NCBI GenBank assembly: GCA_015655415.1
Contig: JAATFB010000053.1
Coordinates: 1 to 64,000, forward strand
Length of the DNA stretch: 64,000 nucleotides
Direction: 5' to 3'
DNA from: Actinomycetales bacterium
GTDB lineage: Bacteria > Actinomycetota > Actinomycetes > Actinomycetales > Microbacteriaceae
In this document: piece after piece, positions 32,167 to 41,515 of the stretch
How positions within the stretch are numbered: the stretch's first letter is position 1
Layout: every line of letters begins with the position of its first letter
Made by a program: the position numbers and the translations under genes
The notes under the pieces: generated by a model
Seen by the model: the letters and a program-made list of their open reading frames with translations, nothing else
The model's database searches: none
What the model was told of the DNA's origin: nothing

Positions 32167-33240
32167 TCAGTTGGAGAATCGGAACTCCACCACGTCGCCG
32201 TCCTGCATGACATAGTCCTTGCCCTCCAGACGGGCCTTGCCGTGAGCGCGCGCCTCCTGCACGGAGCCGAGCTCGACGAGGTCGTCGAACGAGATGACCT
32301 CGGCCTTGATGAAGCCCTTCTCGAAGTCGGTGTGGATGACCCCAGCGGCCTGCGGCGCCTTCCAGCCCTTGCGGATGGTCCAGGCCCGCGCCTCCTTGGG
32401 CCCGGCGGTGAGGAACGTCTGCAGGCCGAGGGTGTCGAAGCCGATGCGGGCGAGCTGGTCCAGACCGCTCTCCTCCTGGCCGGTCGAGGCGAGCAGCTCG
32501 GCGGCGTCACCGGGATCGAGGTCGACCAGCTCCGACTCGAGCTTCGCGTCGAGGAACACGGCCTGCGCCGGCGCCACGAGGGCCGCCAGCTCGGCCTTGC
32601 GGGCGGCATCCGTGAGCACCGCCTCGTCCACGTTGAACACGAAGATGAACGGCTTGGCGGTGAGCAGCCCGAGCTCCTTGACCGGGGCCAGGTCGAGGCG
32701 CGTCGCCGACAACAGCTCGCCCTTCTGCAGCGCGTCCCTGGCGGCCTCGGCGGTCTCCAGCACGACCGGGTCGAGCTTCCTGCCGCGCACCTCCTTCTCG
32801 TAGCGGCCGATCGCCTTCTCCAGCGTCTGCAGGTCGGCGAGCATCAGCTCGGCGCCGATCGTCTCCATGTCGTTGGCCGGGTTGACCTCCCCCTCCACGT
32901 GCACCACGTCGGAGTCGGCGAACCCGCGCACGACCTGCGCGATGGCGTCCGCCTCGCGGATGTTCGCGAGGAACTGGTTGCCCAGGCCCTCGCCCGTGGA
33001 CGCGCCGCGCACGATCCCGGCGATGTCGACGAAGCTCACCGCCGCGGGCACGACCCGCTCCGAGTGGAAGAGCTCGGCCAGCACGTTCAGCCGTTCGTCG
33101 GGCAGGCTCACCACGCCCACGTTGGGCTCGATCGTCGCGAACGGGTAGTTCGCCGCGAGCACCTGGTTTCGCGTCAGCGCGTTGAAGAGAGTGGACTTGC
33201 CGACGTTGGGCAGGCCGACGATGCCGATAGTGAGAGCCAC
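32167..33240 (-). CDS. ychF: Redox-regulated ATPase YchF (Obg-family)
   Basis: VALTIGIVGLPNVGKSTLFNALTRNQVLAANYPFATIEPNVGVV. Confidence 0.97.
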   Translation of the reverse strand: MALTIGIVGLPNVGKSTLFNALTRNQVLAANYPFATIEPNVGVVSLPDERLNVLAELFHSERVVPAAVSFVDIAGIVRGASTGEGLGNQFLANIREADAIAQVVRGFADSDVVHVEGEVNPANDMETIGAELMLADLQTLEKAIGRYEKEVRGRKLDPVVLETAEAARDALQKGELLSATRLDLAPVKELGLLTAKPFIFVFNVDEAVLTDAARKAELAALVAPAQAVFLDAKLESELVDLDPGDAAELLASTGQEESGLDQLARIGFDTLGLQTFLTAGPKEARAWTIRKGWKAPQAAGVIHTDFEKGFIKAEVISFDDLVELGSVQEARAHGKARLEGKDYVMQDGDVVEFRFSN

Positions 33241-33348
33241 GGGCACCCATCGTATCCGCCGCGCGTGCGCCGGAGCCGGGACCGGTGGGCGCACATCCCG
33301 CTCCGAGGACGCCGGAGACGACGTGTCGGGGATGCGGAGCGGGGCGCC

Positions 33349-34098
33349 TCAAGGACGCCTGTAGCGGAACGCGAGCGTCACGTAGGGCAGCTCGAGCGTG
33401 TCCCCGCCGGCGAGCCGCGGATGCTCCTCCAGCAGCGCTCGCACGGCCGCGAGCGTCTGCGCCTGCTGCCGAGGCGATCTGACCGCGAAGTAGCTGCGCG
33501 AGCGCACGAGGTCGAGGACTCCCTCGCGGTCCAGAGGCTGCGCCCACTCGAAGCTCGCACGCTCGGGCTCTCCGAACGGCTCCATGACCCGGGGGTCCTC
33601 GTCCATCCCTTCCGTGTACTGGTCGCCGTCCGCGTTCATCGCCACGCCCAGCTCGCGCACCCAGTCGACCCGCTCGTCTCGGAAGTTCCAGATCAGGCCG
33701 AGGGTGCCGCCGGGCTTCAGCACCCGCGCAGCCTCTGCCGAGGCGACCCGCGGGTCCACCCAGTGCCAGGCCTGGGCGTAGGTGACGGCGTCGACGGACT
33801 CGTCCGGCACGGGCATCCGCTCCCCGGTGCCGACCATCGTCTCCACCTCCGGCGCGGCCGCACGCAGCACCCGCAGCATCTCCGGCGACGGGTCCACCGC
33901 CAGCACCTCGTGGCCCGCGGATGCCAGCGCACGCGTGAGCTTGCCCGTTCCGGCTCCCACGTCGACGACACGCAGCTGCTCCGGTCTCACCAGCCACGAG
34001 ACCGCGTCGGCCGGATATCCCGGACGGGAAGCCTCGTACACCTCGGCCACACCGCCGAACGATCTGGCGTGCGTCAGCTTCTCGTCCCGGGACCGCAT
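33349..34098 (-). CDS. Class I SAM-dependent methyltransferase
   Basis: AEVYEASRPGYPADAVSWLV...VVDVGAGTGKLTRALASAGHEVLAVDPSPEML. Confidence 0.9.
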   Translation of the reverse strand: MRSRDEKLTHARSFGGVAEVYEASRPGYPADAVSWLVRPEQLRVVDVGAGTGKLTRALASAGHEVLAVDPSPEMLRVLRAAAPEVETMVGTGERMPVPDESVDAVTYAQAWHWVDPRVASAEAARVLKPGGTLGLIWNFRDERVDWVRELGVAMNADGDQYTEGMDEDPRVMEPFGEPERASFEWAQPLDREGVLDLVRSRSYFAVRSPRQQAQTLAAVRALLEEHPRLAGGDTLELPYVTLAFRYRRP

Positions 34099-34206
34099 GA
34101 CCTCACCCTACGGCGTCGACGGCATGCTCCGGCCGGCCCAGCGGGTCCTCGCCGCCCCTCGCGAGCAGCGGCCGCCAGGCCGGCGCGGATGCCACGGCCT
34201 GCCGCC

Positions 34207-34641
34207 TCAGAGCGCGTCGAGCGCCTGGGCCATGCGGCGCACCGCGTGCGAGCGCCATCCGCCGCCGAGGGTTTCGAAGGCGCGGGCCTGATCCGGGTCG
34301 TCGAGGTCGAAGCCGGTCTGCGTCAGCAGCAGGCGCGTGCCGGTCCCCTCCGGCTCCAGCCGCCACGTGACGATCGTGTCGAGGCCCGTCTCGCGACTGG
34401 ACCAGGAGATGCGCAGGAGCCGGCCGGGATCGACCTCGAGCACCTCGCACTCCACGAGGCCCGAGAACCGGGCCTGCGGCACGGGCGCGGCGCGGAAGGT
34501 GAAGCGCGTGCCGACGATGGGCGCGAAGCCCTCGTTCGGCATCAGCCAGGCGGCCATCAGCTCCGGCTCGCTCAGTGCGCGCCACACCTTCGCCGGCGGA
34601 TGCGGCAGGAACTCGTCCAGCTCGAACGTCCGCGGGTTCAT
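34207..34641 (-). CDS. SRPBCC/AHSA1-domain protein
   Basis: MNPRTFELDEFLPHPPAKVWRALSEPELMAAWLM. Confidence 0.9.
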   Translation of the reverse strand: MNPRTFELDEFLPHPPAKVWRALSEPELMAAWLMPNEGFAPIVGTRFTFRAAPVPQARFSGLVECEVLEVDPGRLLRISWSSRETGLDTIVTWRLEPEGTGTRLLLTQTGFDLDDPDQARAFETLGGGWRSHAVRRMAQALDAL

Positions 34642-34991
34642 CGCGGCGCCTCCGGGTCGTCCGGCAGCCCGTCCAGGGTTGCGTGCAGTCGCCGCATCCG
34701 CTCCCGCCAGAACCGCTCGTGCGGCGCCATCCATTCGCGCAGCTCCAGCCACGGGTCGGGCAGCAGGGAGTAGAAGACGTGCCGGCCCGCACCGCGCTCG
34801 GCGACGAGCCCGGCATCCCGCAACGCGCGCAGATGCTCCGAGACCGACGGGCGACTCATCGAGAACCGCGACGCGATCTCCCCCGCACTGCGTTCGCCCT
34901 CCAGCAGGAGGTCGAGGATGTCACGTCGCGTCGGGTTGGCGAGCGCGCCGAAGAGCCGATCCCTCGGTGAGTCCTTCGTACGAGCAGGCAT
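34638..34991 (-). CDS. ArsR-family transcriptional regulator
   Basis: LFGALANPTRRDILDLLLEGERSAGEIASRFSMSRPSVSEHLRALRDAGLV. Confidence 0.93.
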   Translation of the reverse strand: MPARTKDSPRDRLFGALANPTRRDILDLLLEGERSAGEIASRFSMSRPSVSEHLRALRDAGLVAERGAGRHVFYSLLPDPWLELREWMAPHERFWRERMRRLHATLDGLPDDPEAPR

Positions 34992-34993
34992 CC

Positions 34994-35383
34994 TCAGCCT
35001 CGCTGCGAGCCCGGCTGCACGAGCACGAAGCCGTTGCCGTCGGGGTCGGCGAACTGCGCCTGCAGCCCCCATCCGACGCGCTCCGGGTCGGCGACGTCGA
35101 CGCCCGCCTCCCTGAGAGCGGCGACGACCGTGTCGATGTCGTCCGTGCGCAGCACGACCCCCTGCTGCCAGCCAGGCCCCGCCTGGCCGGGGAACGGCGG
35201 ATGGAGGGTGAAGTCCACCGCGCTGTCGGCCGGGGCGACCGAGAGCCAGCGCTGATCGCCCAAGACGTCGTCGGCACGGACCTCGAAGCCGAGCACGTCG
35301 CGATAGAACCGCAGCGCCCGGTCCTGGTCGGCGACGGGAATCGTGATGGTGGTGATCGCGAGTCGGGGCATCGGAGTCGTCAT
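34994..35383 (-). CDS. VOC/glyoxalase-family protein
   Basis: ITTITIPVADQDRALRFYRDVLGFEVRAD...DPDGNGFVLVQP. Confidence 0.92.
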   Translation of the reverse strand: MTTPMPRLAITTITIPVADQDRALRFYRDVLGFEVRADDVLGDQRWLSVAPADSAVDFTLHPPFPGQAGPGWQQGVVLRTDDIDTVVAALREAGVDVADPERVGWGLQAQFADPDGNGFVLVQPGSQRG

Positions 35384-35426
35384 GCCCTCATGTTATGTAG
35401 GAATACTCCTACACGCCTACACCGTC

Positions 35427-37034
35427 CTACACGCCTACACCGTCCGACTCAGCCCCGGTGCGATGCCCGTCGGCGGCTGAGTCCACCCGCACCCCCCGGT
35501 CGAGCCCGGCGAGGTACTCCGTGACCGCCTCCAGATCGCCCGCGTCCGAGATCAGCCCGACATAGCCGTCCGGGCGGATCAGCACGAGCGTCCTGTCGGT
35601 GGGGTCGTAGGCGGCCGCGAGGGCGCCGGCTGCGTCCGCGATCTCATCGTCGCCGACCGGCTCCGAGACGACCCGGAGAACCCGCGCCGCGATCCCCACG
35701 AGCTCCGCCGCCGGCCGGTCGCCGAAGTCCAGGAGCGTGAACCGGCCGCGGCCGATCAGGTCGAACAGCCGGTGGACCCCACCGCCGGCCACCAGGCCGG
35801 GCGCGTCGGGCGCCCGGTCTCCGGCGCGAAGTACAGCCCGATAATCGCGATCATCACGCGCCAGGACCGATCCGCGATATCCCACGTCGAGCTGGATCGT
35901 GCTCGCATCCCGCTGAACGGGCAGCGCATCGGTGCCGATCAGCGCGGTCATGCGCGCGTTGGAGAGGGCGAGGACATGGGCGGCGACAGGTCGGCGCTCC
36001 GCCTCGTAGGTGTCGAGCAACGACGGCGAGGCACCGTCGTTCACGACCGCGGCGATCTTCCAGGCGAGGTTGTGGGCGTCCTGGATCCCGGTGTTCATGC
36101 CCTGGCCACCCGCGGGCGAGTGGACGTGTGCGGCATCGCCGGCCAGGAACACGCCCCCGACGCGGTAGCGGTCGGCGAGCCGGATGTTGGCACGCCACAC
36201 CGACGTCCACTCCGGCTCATGAAGCCGGATGTCCCTGCGCCCTGTCCGCTCCTCGAGGGTGGCCTGGAGGTCGGGCAGGCCGACCTTCGGCTCCGCGCCG
36301 GGAGCCACCGTCGCGGCGTACTGGAACAGCTCCGTGGAGGGAAGCGGACACAGGCTCACCACGCCGGTCGGATGCCGCCACATCTCCCACGCGTCACGAC
36401 CGAGTCCGGTCACCGGCAGGTCGGCCACGACCACGCGGACATCCTCCCGGGTCTCACCGACGAAGGCCACTCCCGCCTGCTTGCGGACCACGCTGTGCCC
36501 GCCGTCGGCGCCCACCAGCCATCGGGCGTCGATGCTCGCCGTCGCCCCGTCAACGGCGACCCGAGCCCGGACGCCGCCGTCGACCTGATCGAGGCCCACG
36601 AGCGTTGCGCCGAACTCGACGGTTCCGCCGAGCTCGCCGAGCCGGAGCCGAAGCGCCTCCTCCACGCGCCACTGCGGCGTGATCAGGCTCGCCGGATACG
36701 GGATGTCGGGACGGTTCGCCAGAGATTCCGGCACCGCGCCGCCGTGCACGACTCGGCCGTCCGGGTCCGTCGAGTTCATCGGGATCGCCATGCGGCCGTT
36801 CGCGAGCACGCGGTCGATGATGCCGAGATCCTCGAAGATCTCCAGCGTGCGCGGTTGGACCCCCTTGCCGCGCGAGCCGGGACGTGGCCCGGGCTCGGCG
36901 TCGATCAGGCGGAACGGGACCCCGCTGCGCGCGAGCTCGACGGCCAGCGTCAGACCTGTGGGCCCCGCACCGGCGATGAGCACGGTGGTGCCGGCCGCCT
37001 TCGTCCGGTCGGCATGCTTCGGATCGACCATCAT
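35427..37034 (-). CDS. FAD-dependent aromatic-ring monooxygenase
   Basis: VLIAGAGPTGLTLAVELARSGVPFRLIDAEPGPRPGSRGKGVQPRTLEIF...GGVFLAGDAAHVHSPAGGQGMNTGIQDAHNLAWK. Confidence 0.93.
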   Translation of the reverse strand: MMVDPKHADRTKAAGTTVLIAGAGPTGLTLAVELARSGVPFRLIDAEPGPRPGSRGKGVQPRTLEIFEDLGIIDRVLANGRMAIPMNSTDPDGRVVHGGAVPESLANRPDIPYPASLITPQWRVEEALRLRLGELGGTVEFGATLVGLDQVDGGVRARVAVDGATASIDARWLVGADGGHSVVRKQAGVAFVGETREDVRVVVADLPVTGLGRDAWEMWRHPTGVVSLCPLPSTELFQYAATVAPGAEPKVGLPDLQATLEERTGRRDIRLHEPEWTSVWRANIRLADRYRVGGVFLAGDAAHVHSPAGGQGMNTGIQDAHNLAWKIAAVVNDGASPSLLDTYEAERRPVAAHVLALSNARMTALIGTDALPVQRDASTIQLDVGYRGSVLARDDRDYRAVLRAGDRAPDAPGLVAGGGVHRLFDLIGRGRFTLLDFGDRPAAELVGIAARVLRVVSEPVGDDEIADAAGALAAAYDPTDRTLVLIRPDGYVGLISDAGDLEAVTEYLAGLDRGVRVDSAADGHRTGAESDGVGV

Positions 37035-37045
37035 TTCTCCTTATA

Positions 37046-37063
37046 AGAAAGCAATAACTATCT
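37046..37063. promoter_or_regulatory. Second, degenerate TetR-type operator
   Basis: AGAAAGCAATAACTATCT; 14/18 identical to the palindrome at 37085-37102; 39 bp apart. Confidence 0.5.
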
Positions 37064-37084
37064 TGACCATACGCGCGGTTGCCA

Positions 37085-37102
37085 AGAAAGTAAATACTTT
37101 CT
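37085..37102. promoter_or_regulatory. TetR-type operator palindrome
   Basis: AGAAAGTA-AA-TACTTTCT, perfect 8-bp arms, in the divergent monooxygenase/TetR intergenic region. Confidence 0.7.
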
Positions 37103-37110
37103 AAAGTTGA

Positions 37111-37785
37111 ATGATGATGACGCCCGCTCCCGGCTCCGATGCGCCCGCTTCCGGCCGTGCCGGGGCAGCCCGCCGCCGCGGCGCCGCACTGGAGGCCGCC
37201 ATCCTCGACGCCGGATGGGAGGAGCTGGTCGACGTGGGCTACGCACGCCTGACCATGGCATCCGTCGCGGCCCGCGCTCGCACGAGCGAGCCCGTGCTGT
37301 ACCGGCGCTGGGCGAACAAGGACCAGCTCGTGCTCGCCGTCCTCGACAGGTATCGAGCGACGCACCAGGTGACGGCGCCGGACACCGGCGACCTCCGCAA
37401 TGACCTGATCGGCTACCTCACCGCGCTCAGCGAGTCGCTCGCCGGGTTCTTCGCCATCGTGGCCGCGACGTCCTTCTCGGGCCTGCTCGCCGCCACCGGC
37501 CGCTCTCCCTCCGAGATGCGCGAGGAGGCGATGGGCGTCCACCTGCTCCCCCAGACCCGGGACGTGTACCGGCGGGCGGCGACGCGGGGCGAGCTCGATC
37601 CGGACGCCGTGCCGACCGGGGTGCTCGCCCTCCCCTTCGATCTCGTGCGGCACGACCTGCTCATGAGCCTCGAGCCACTGCCGGCCGAGCGCATCGGCTC
37701 CATCGTCGACGACATCCTGCTGCCGCTGCTGCGGGCGCACGGGGCGATCGATCCCGGCCACGCCGAGTCCCGCCGCCGTCGGTGA
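37111..37785 (+). CDS. TetR-family transcriptional regulator
   Basis: AAILDAGWEELVDVGYARLTMASVAARARTSEPVLYRRWANKDQLVLAVLD. Confidence 0.92.
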   Translation: MMMTPAPGSDAPASGRAGAARRRGAALEAAILDAGWEELVDVGYARLTMASVAARARTSEPVLYRRWANKDQLVLAVLDRYRATHQVTAPDTGDLRNDLIGYLTALSESLAGFFAIVAATSFSGLLAATGRSPSEMREEAMGVHLLPQTRDVYRRAATRGELDPDAVPTGVLALPFDLVRHDLLMSLEPLPAERIGSIVDDILLPLLRAHGAIDPGHAESRRRR

Positions 37786-37810
37786 CGCCCCTCCGTGCGA
37801 GCATGACATC

Positions 37811-38395
37811 GTGCCACTGGACTTCACCGCCATCGACTTCGAGACCGCGAACTCCAGCAGTGCGTCGGCCTGTTCCGTCGGCCTCGTCCGGGTGAGGGAC
37901 TCTCGGGTCGTCGACACCGCGAGCTGGCTGATCAAGCCACCACCCGGGCACGACGCCTTCCTGGAGTGGAACGTTCGCATCCACGGCATCCGGGCGACCG
38001 ACGTCGCGGATGCCTCCGGCTGGAGCGAGCAGCTCGGAGACCTCGTCGCGTTCGCCGGCGACGACGTGCTCGTCGCCCACAACGCCGGCTTCGACATGGG
38101 CGTGCTTCGCGGGGGGTGCGCGGCGGCCGGCATCCCGTGCCCCCGATACGACTATCTGTGCAGCCTCCAGGTGGCGCGCCGAACATACGTCCTCGACTCG
38201 TACCGGCTGCCCGTGGCGGCCATGGCCGCCGGCTTCGAGGGCTTCCGGCACCACGAGGCTCTGGCGGATGCCGAGGCGTGCGCCGCGATCATCGTGCACG
38301 CCGCCGGCCGGCACGGTGCATCCTCGCTCGGCGAGCTGTCAGCGGCCGTGCCGGTGCGGATGGGGCGCGTCGGAGAGGTTGCCGCGGCCGCCTGA
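37811..38395 (+). CDS. DEDDh 3'-5' exonuclease (DnaQ-like)
   Basis: LDFTAIDFETANSSSASACSVGLVRV...VAHNAGFDMGVL...HHEALADAEACAAI. Confidence 0.92.
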   Translation: MPLDFTAIDFETANSSSASACSVGLVRVRDSRVVDTASWLIKPPPGHDAFLEWNVRIHGIRATDVADASGWSEQLGDLVAFAGDDVLVAHNAGFDMGVLRGGCAAAGIPCPRYDYLCSLQVARRTYVLDSYRLPVAAMAAGFEGFRHHEALADAEACAAIIVHAAGRHGASSLGELSAAVPVRMGRVGEVAAAA

Positions 38396-38466
38396 CGGGT
38401 CGGCGGCGGCGGTTGCGCGCCACGACCTCGCCCCGCCCCGCGCCGACTCCACGCCCGCGCCTCCCG

Positions 38467-38566
38467 CCCACACGCACCCACCCGGCCCACACGCACCCAC
38501 CGAGCCCACACGCACCCACCCGGCCCACACGCACCCACCCGGCCCACACGCACCCACCGAGCCCAC
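38467..38566. repeat. 19-bp tandem repeat, 5 units plus a partial, G-quadruplex-capable on the minus strand
   Basis: CCCACACGCACCCACCCGG (A) / CCCACACGCACCCACCGAG (B) in order A-B-A-A-B, in the exonuclease-rmuC intergenic region. Confidence 0.95.
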
Positions 38567-38773
38567 GTCGAACAGGCGCCCGCATCTGGTGTGCTCGAGG
38601 TTTCGATGCGGAGTCGACGGGCGCGTGCGGGCTGGAGGGCGGCGGCGATGCGGATCCGCGGCCCCGAACACGGGTCCCGCGCCAAGGACCCCTCATACCC
38701 CGCCCCGGAACCTCGACGCGGCTCGCTGGCGAGCCCCCCGCCCGATGTCGGGGGCTGCTGGGAGCATGAGGTC

Positions 38774-40120
38774 ATGGATGTCGCGCTTCTCCTCATCGGC
38801 CTCGTGATCGGCGGCCTCGCCGGCCTGCTCGGCGGCTACGTGCTCGCGCGCAGGCGCTCGTCCTCGGTCGAGAACGCGAGCCTCGACCCCGCCGTGACCG
38901 CCGCGCAGCACGCCGCCGACCTCGAACGCGTGCGGGCGGAGGACGCCGCGGCACTCTGGCAGGCGCAGGCCGACCTCGCCGCCGCACAGGCCACCGTGGC
39001 GAGCCTGCGCGAACAGGCCATGAAGTCGGAGCAGCAGTTCCGGGAGCAGATCGACGCACTTCGTCAGGAGCACCGCGCGGCGCTCGAACAGCAGCGCATG
39101 GACCAGGCCGAGCGCATGGAACGGGAGAGGCGGGAGCAGCAGGTGCTCCAGGCACTGGCTCCGGTGAAGGAGACGCTGGACTCGATGCAGCGCAAGGTCG
39201 CCGAGCTCGAGCAGCAGCGCAGCCAGCAGTACGGCTCGCTCTCCGAGCAGCTCAAGCTGGCGCAGCTCTCCGACGAGGCGCTGCGCGCCACCACCGAGTC
39301 GCTGGCCAGCGCGCTGCGCTCGAACAACGTGCGCGGGGTGTGGGGCGAGACGCAGCTTCGCCGGGTGGTCGAGGCGGCGGGCCTCACGCAGCACGTCGAC
39401 TTCGAGACGCAGAAGAGCATCACCTCGGATGCCGGAGCCGGTCGCCCCGACATGGTCATCCAGCTTCCCGGCGGCAAGTCGATCGCAGTGGATGCGAAGG
39501 TGCCGTTCGACGCCTACCTGGAGGCGAGCCAGATCCCCGTGACCGCCGTCGGAGAGGAGGGCAACCGCCGCAAGCAGCTTCTCGACAAGCACGTCAAGGC
39601 GATGCGTGGTCACATCGACGCCCTCGCGAAGAAGACCTATTGGGAAGGCCTCGGTGCCAGCCCGGAGTTCGTGGTGGCGTTCGTGCCGAGCGAGTCGCTG
39701 CTCTCGGCCGCGCTCGAGACGGATCCCTCGATCCTCGACTACTCCTTCGGCAAGCGGGTGGCACTGGCGTCGCCGGTGAACCTGTGGGCCGTGCTCAAGA
39801 CGGTGGCCTACACCTGGCAGCAGCAGGCGGTCAGCGACGAGGCCAAGCGACTGTTCGACCTGGGCAACACGCTCTACCAGCGGCTCGGCGCCCTCGCCGG
39901 ACACGCCGAGGGTCTGCGCCGAGCCATCGAGCGCACGGTCGACAGCTACAACAAGTTCGCCGCGTCGCTCGAGTCGCGGGTGCTCGTCACCGCACGGCAG
40001 TTCCCGGGGATCGACGAGACGAAGATCATCGCCGAGACCGAGGCGATCCATACGGCACCACGCAAGCTGACGGCGCTCGAGCTCGAGCCCGTCTCGGCCG
40101 CCGAGGAGCTCAGCGCCTGA
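38774..40120 (+). CDS. rmuC: DNA recombination protein RmuC
   Basis: MDVALLLIGLVIGGLAGLLGGYVLARRR...coiled coil...RGVWGETQLRRVVEAAGL...GGKSIAVDAKVPFDAYLEA. Confidence 0.94.
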   Translation: MDVALLLIGLVIGGLAGLLGGYVLARRRSSSVENASLDPAVTAAQHAADLERVRAEDAAALWQAQADLAAAQATVASLREQAMKSEQQFREQIDALRQEHRAALEQQRMDQAERMERERREQQVLQALAPVKETLDSMQRKVAELEQQRSQQYGSLSEQLKLAQLSDEALRATTESLASALRSNNVRGVWGETQLRRVVEAAGLTQHVDFETQKSITSDAGAGRPDMVIQLPGGKSIAVDAKVPFDAYLEASQIPVTAVGEEGNRRKQLLDKHVKAMRGHIDALAKKTYWEGLGASPEFVVAFVPSESLLSAALETDPSILDYSFGKRVALASPVNLWAVLKTVAYTWQQQAVSDEAKRLFDLGNTLYQRLGALAGHAEGLRRAIERTVDSYNKFAASLESRVLVTARQFPGIDETKIIAETEAIHTAPRKLTALELEPVSAAEELSA

Positions 40121-40216
40121 CGCGTCGCGCCTTGCCGCGACCGTGCCGTGCCGAGACCTTGCCACGACCGAGCCGAGAGCTGGTGCGCAGGCGTCGCGAT
40201 CGGACGGCGCGCGCGC

Positions 40217-41254
40217 TCACCACCACTTCGAGACGAGATGCTCGGCCGTGATCCTGCGGACGGTGCCCGACTTCGACCGCAGCACGATGCTGCTGGTGTG
40301 GATCACGGGGCCGTCGCGTCGCACGCCGTCCACGAGGCCGCCGTCGGTGACGCCCGTGGCGACGAAGAGCGTGTTGTCGCCGGCCACCAGGTCCTCCAGC
40401 TCGTACACCCGATCCGGGTCGACGCCGGATGCCACGGCCCGCTCGAGCTCCGCCTCATCCCGGGGCGCGGGAACGGCCTGCATGAACCCGCCGAGCGCCT
40501 TGATCGCGCAGGCGGTCGTGATGCCCTCCGGGCTTCCCCCCACGCCGACGCAGAGGTCGATCCGCGTCCCGTGACGCGCCGCGTTGATGCCGCCGGCCAC
40601 GTCGCCGTCGAGCAGCAGCCACGTTCCCGCGCCGGCATCCCGGATCTGCTCGATGAGCCGCGCATGGCGCGGGCGGTCGAGCACGGCCACGCGGAGGTCT
40701 CCGACGTCCTTGCCCTCCGCGGCCGCCAGGGCGCGGAGGTTCTCCCCGATCGGACGACGGATGTCCAGCACGCCCCTGCCCGCCGGCCCGGCGACGATCT
40801 TGTCCATGTAGAACACGCCCGATGCGTCGAGCATGGTCCCACGATCGCTGACGGCGATGACCGAGAGCGCGTTCTGCCGGCCCGCGGCCGTCAGCGACGT
40901 GCCGTCGATCGGGTCGACCGCGATGTCGCACGCCGGCCCGTGTCCCGTGCCCACGTGCTCGCCGTTGAAGAGCATGGGGGCACGATCCTTCTCGCCCTCG
41001 CCGATCACGATCACGCCATCGAAGTCGACCGTTGCCAGGAAGGCCCGCATCGCATCCACCGCGGCCCCGTCCGCATCGTTCTTGCGCCCCTTGCCGATCC
41101 ACGGCGTCGCGCGGATGGCCGCCGCCTCCGTCGCCCGCACCAGCTCCAGTGCCAGGTTCCTGTCCGGGTGGAGCATGCCATCCACCGGCGCGATGCCGGT
41201 CTCCGTCGCATCCGGATCCGTCTCGCGGTCGATGAGGTCACTCGGCATGGGCAT
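40217..41254 (-). CDS. glpX: Class II fructose-1,6-bisphosphatase
   Basis: DRNLALELVRATEAAAIRATPWIGKGRKNDADGAAVDAMR...IGEGEKDRAPMLFNGEHVGTG...DPIDGTSLTAAG. Confidence 0.96.
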   Translation of the reverse strand: MPMPSDLIDRETDPDATETGIAPVDGMLHPDRNLALELVRATEAAAIRATPWIGKGRKNDADGAAVDAMRAFLATVDFDGVIVIGEGEKDRAPMLFNGEHVGTGHGPACDIAVDPIDGTSLTAAGRQNALSVIAVSDRGTMLDASGVFYMDKIVAGPAGRGVLDIRRPIGENLRALAAAEGKDVGDLRVAVLDRPRHARLIEQIRDAGAGTWLLLDGDVAGGINAARHGTRIDLCVGVGGSPEGITTACAIKALGGFMQAVPAPRDEAELERAVASGVDPDRVYELEDLVAGDNTLFVATGVTDGGLVDGVRRDGPVIHTSSIVLRSKSGTVRRITAEHLVSKWW

Positions 41255-41515
41255 CCTTCCGTGGGCACAGCGTGCCCCTCAACGCTACGCAACGGGCGGG
41301 GGCCGCCACGCCGCGAGGGCGACGGAATGATTCCCGATTCTTCACGAGGGCCGAAACCCGGTACGCGGCCCCGGCGCCCCGGCCGCTCGCGCAGCGACTG
41401 GCTAGACTCGAGCCACAGAGTCGCGCCGCCGATTCGACCCCGCGGCCCTTGTCCCGCAGTATTGCGCCGCAGTATCGCGCTCGCGACACCAAGCCCGCCC
41501 CACCGAGGAGAACTC

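Noticed and set aside
32242-34773. 843-aa plus-strand ORF
   Set aside because: Antisense shadow of ychF, methyltransferase and SRPBCC genes.
38467-38566. Possible CRISPR array
   Set aside because: Units are contiguous with no spacers and no cas genes in the window.
38339-38671. 110-aa ORF with VGACGPGGCVWAGWVRVG repeats
   Set aside because: Translation of the 19-bp noncoding minisatellite; unit length is not a multiple of 3 and there is no plausible protein context.
40148-41515. N-terminal extension of the aldolase ORF 40148-42550
   Set aside because: Antisense of glpX; the canonical aldolase start with GAGGAG is at 41516.
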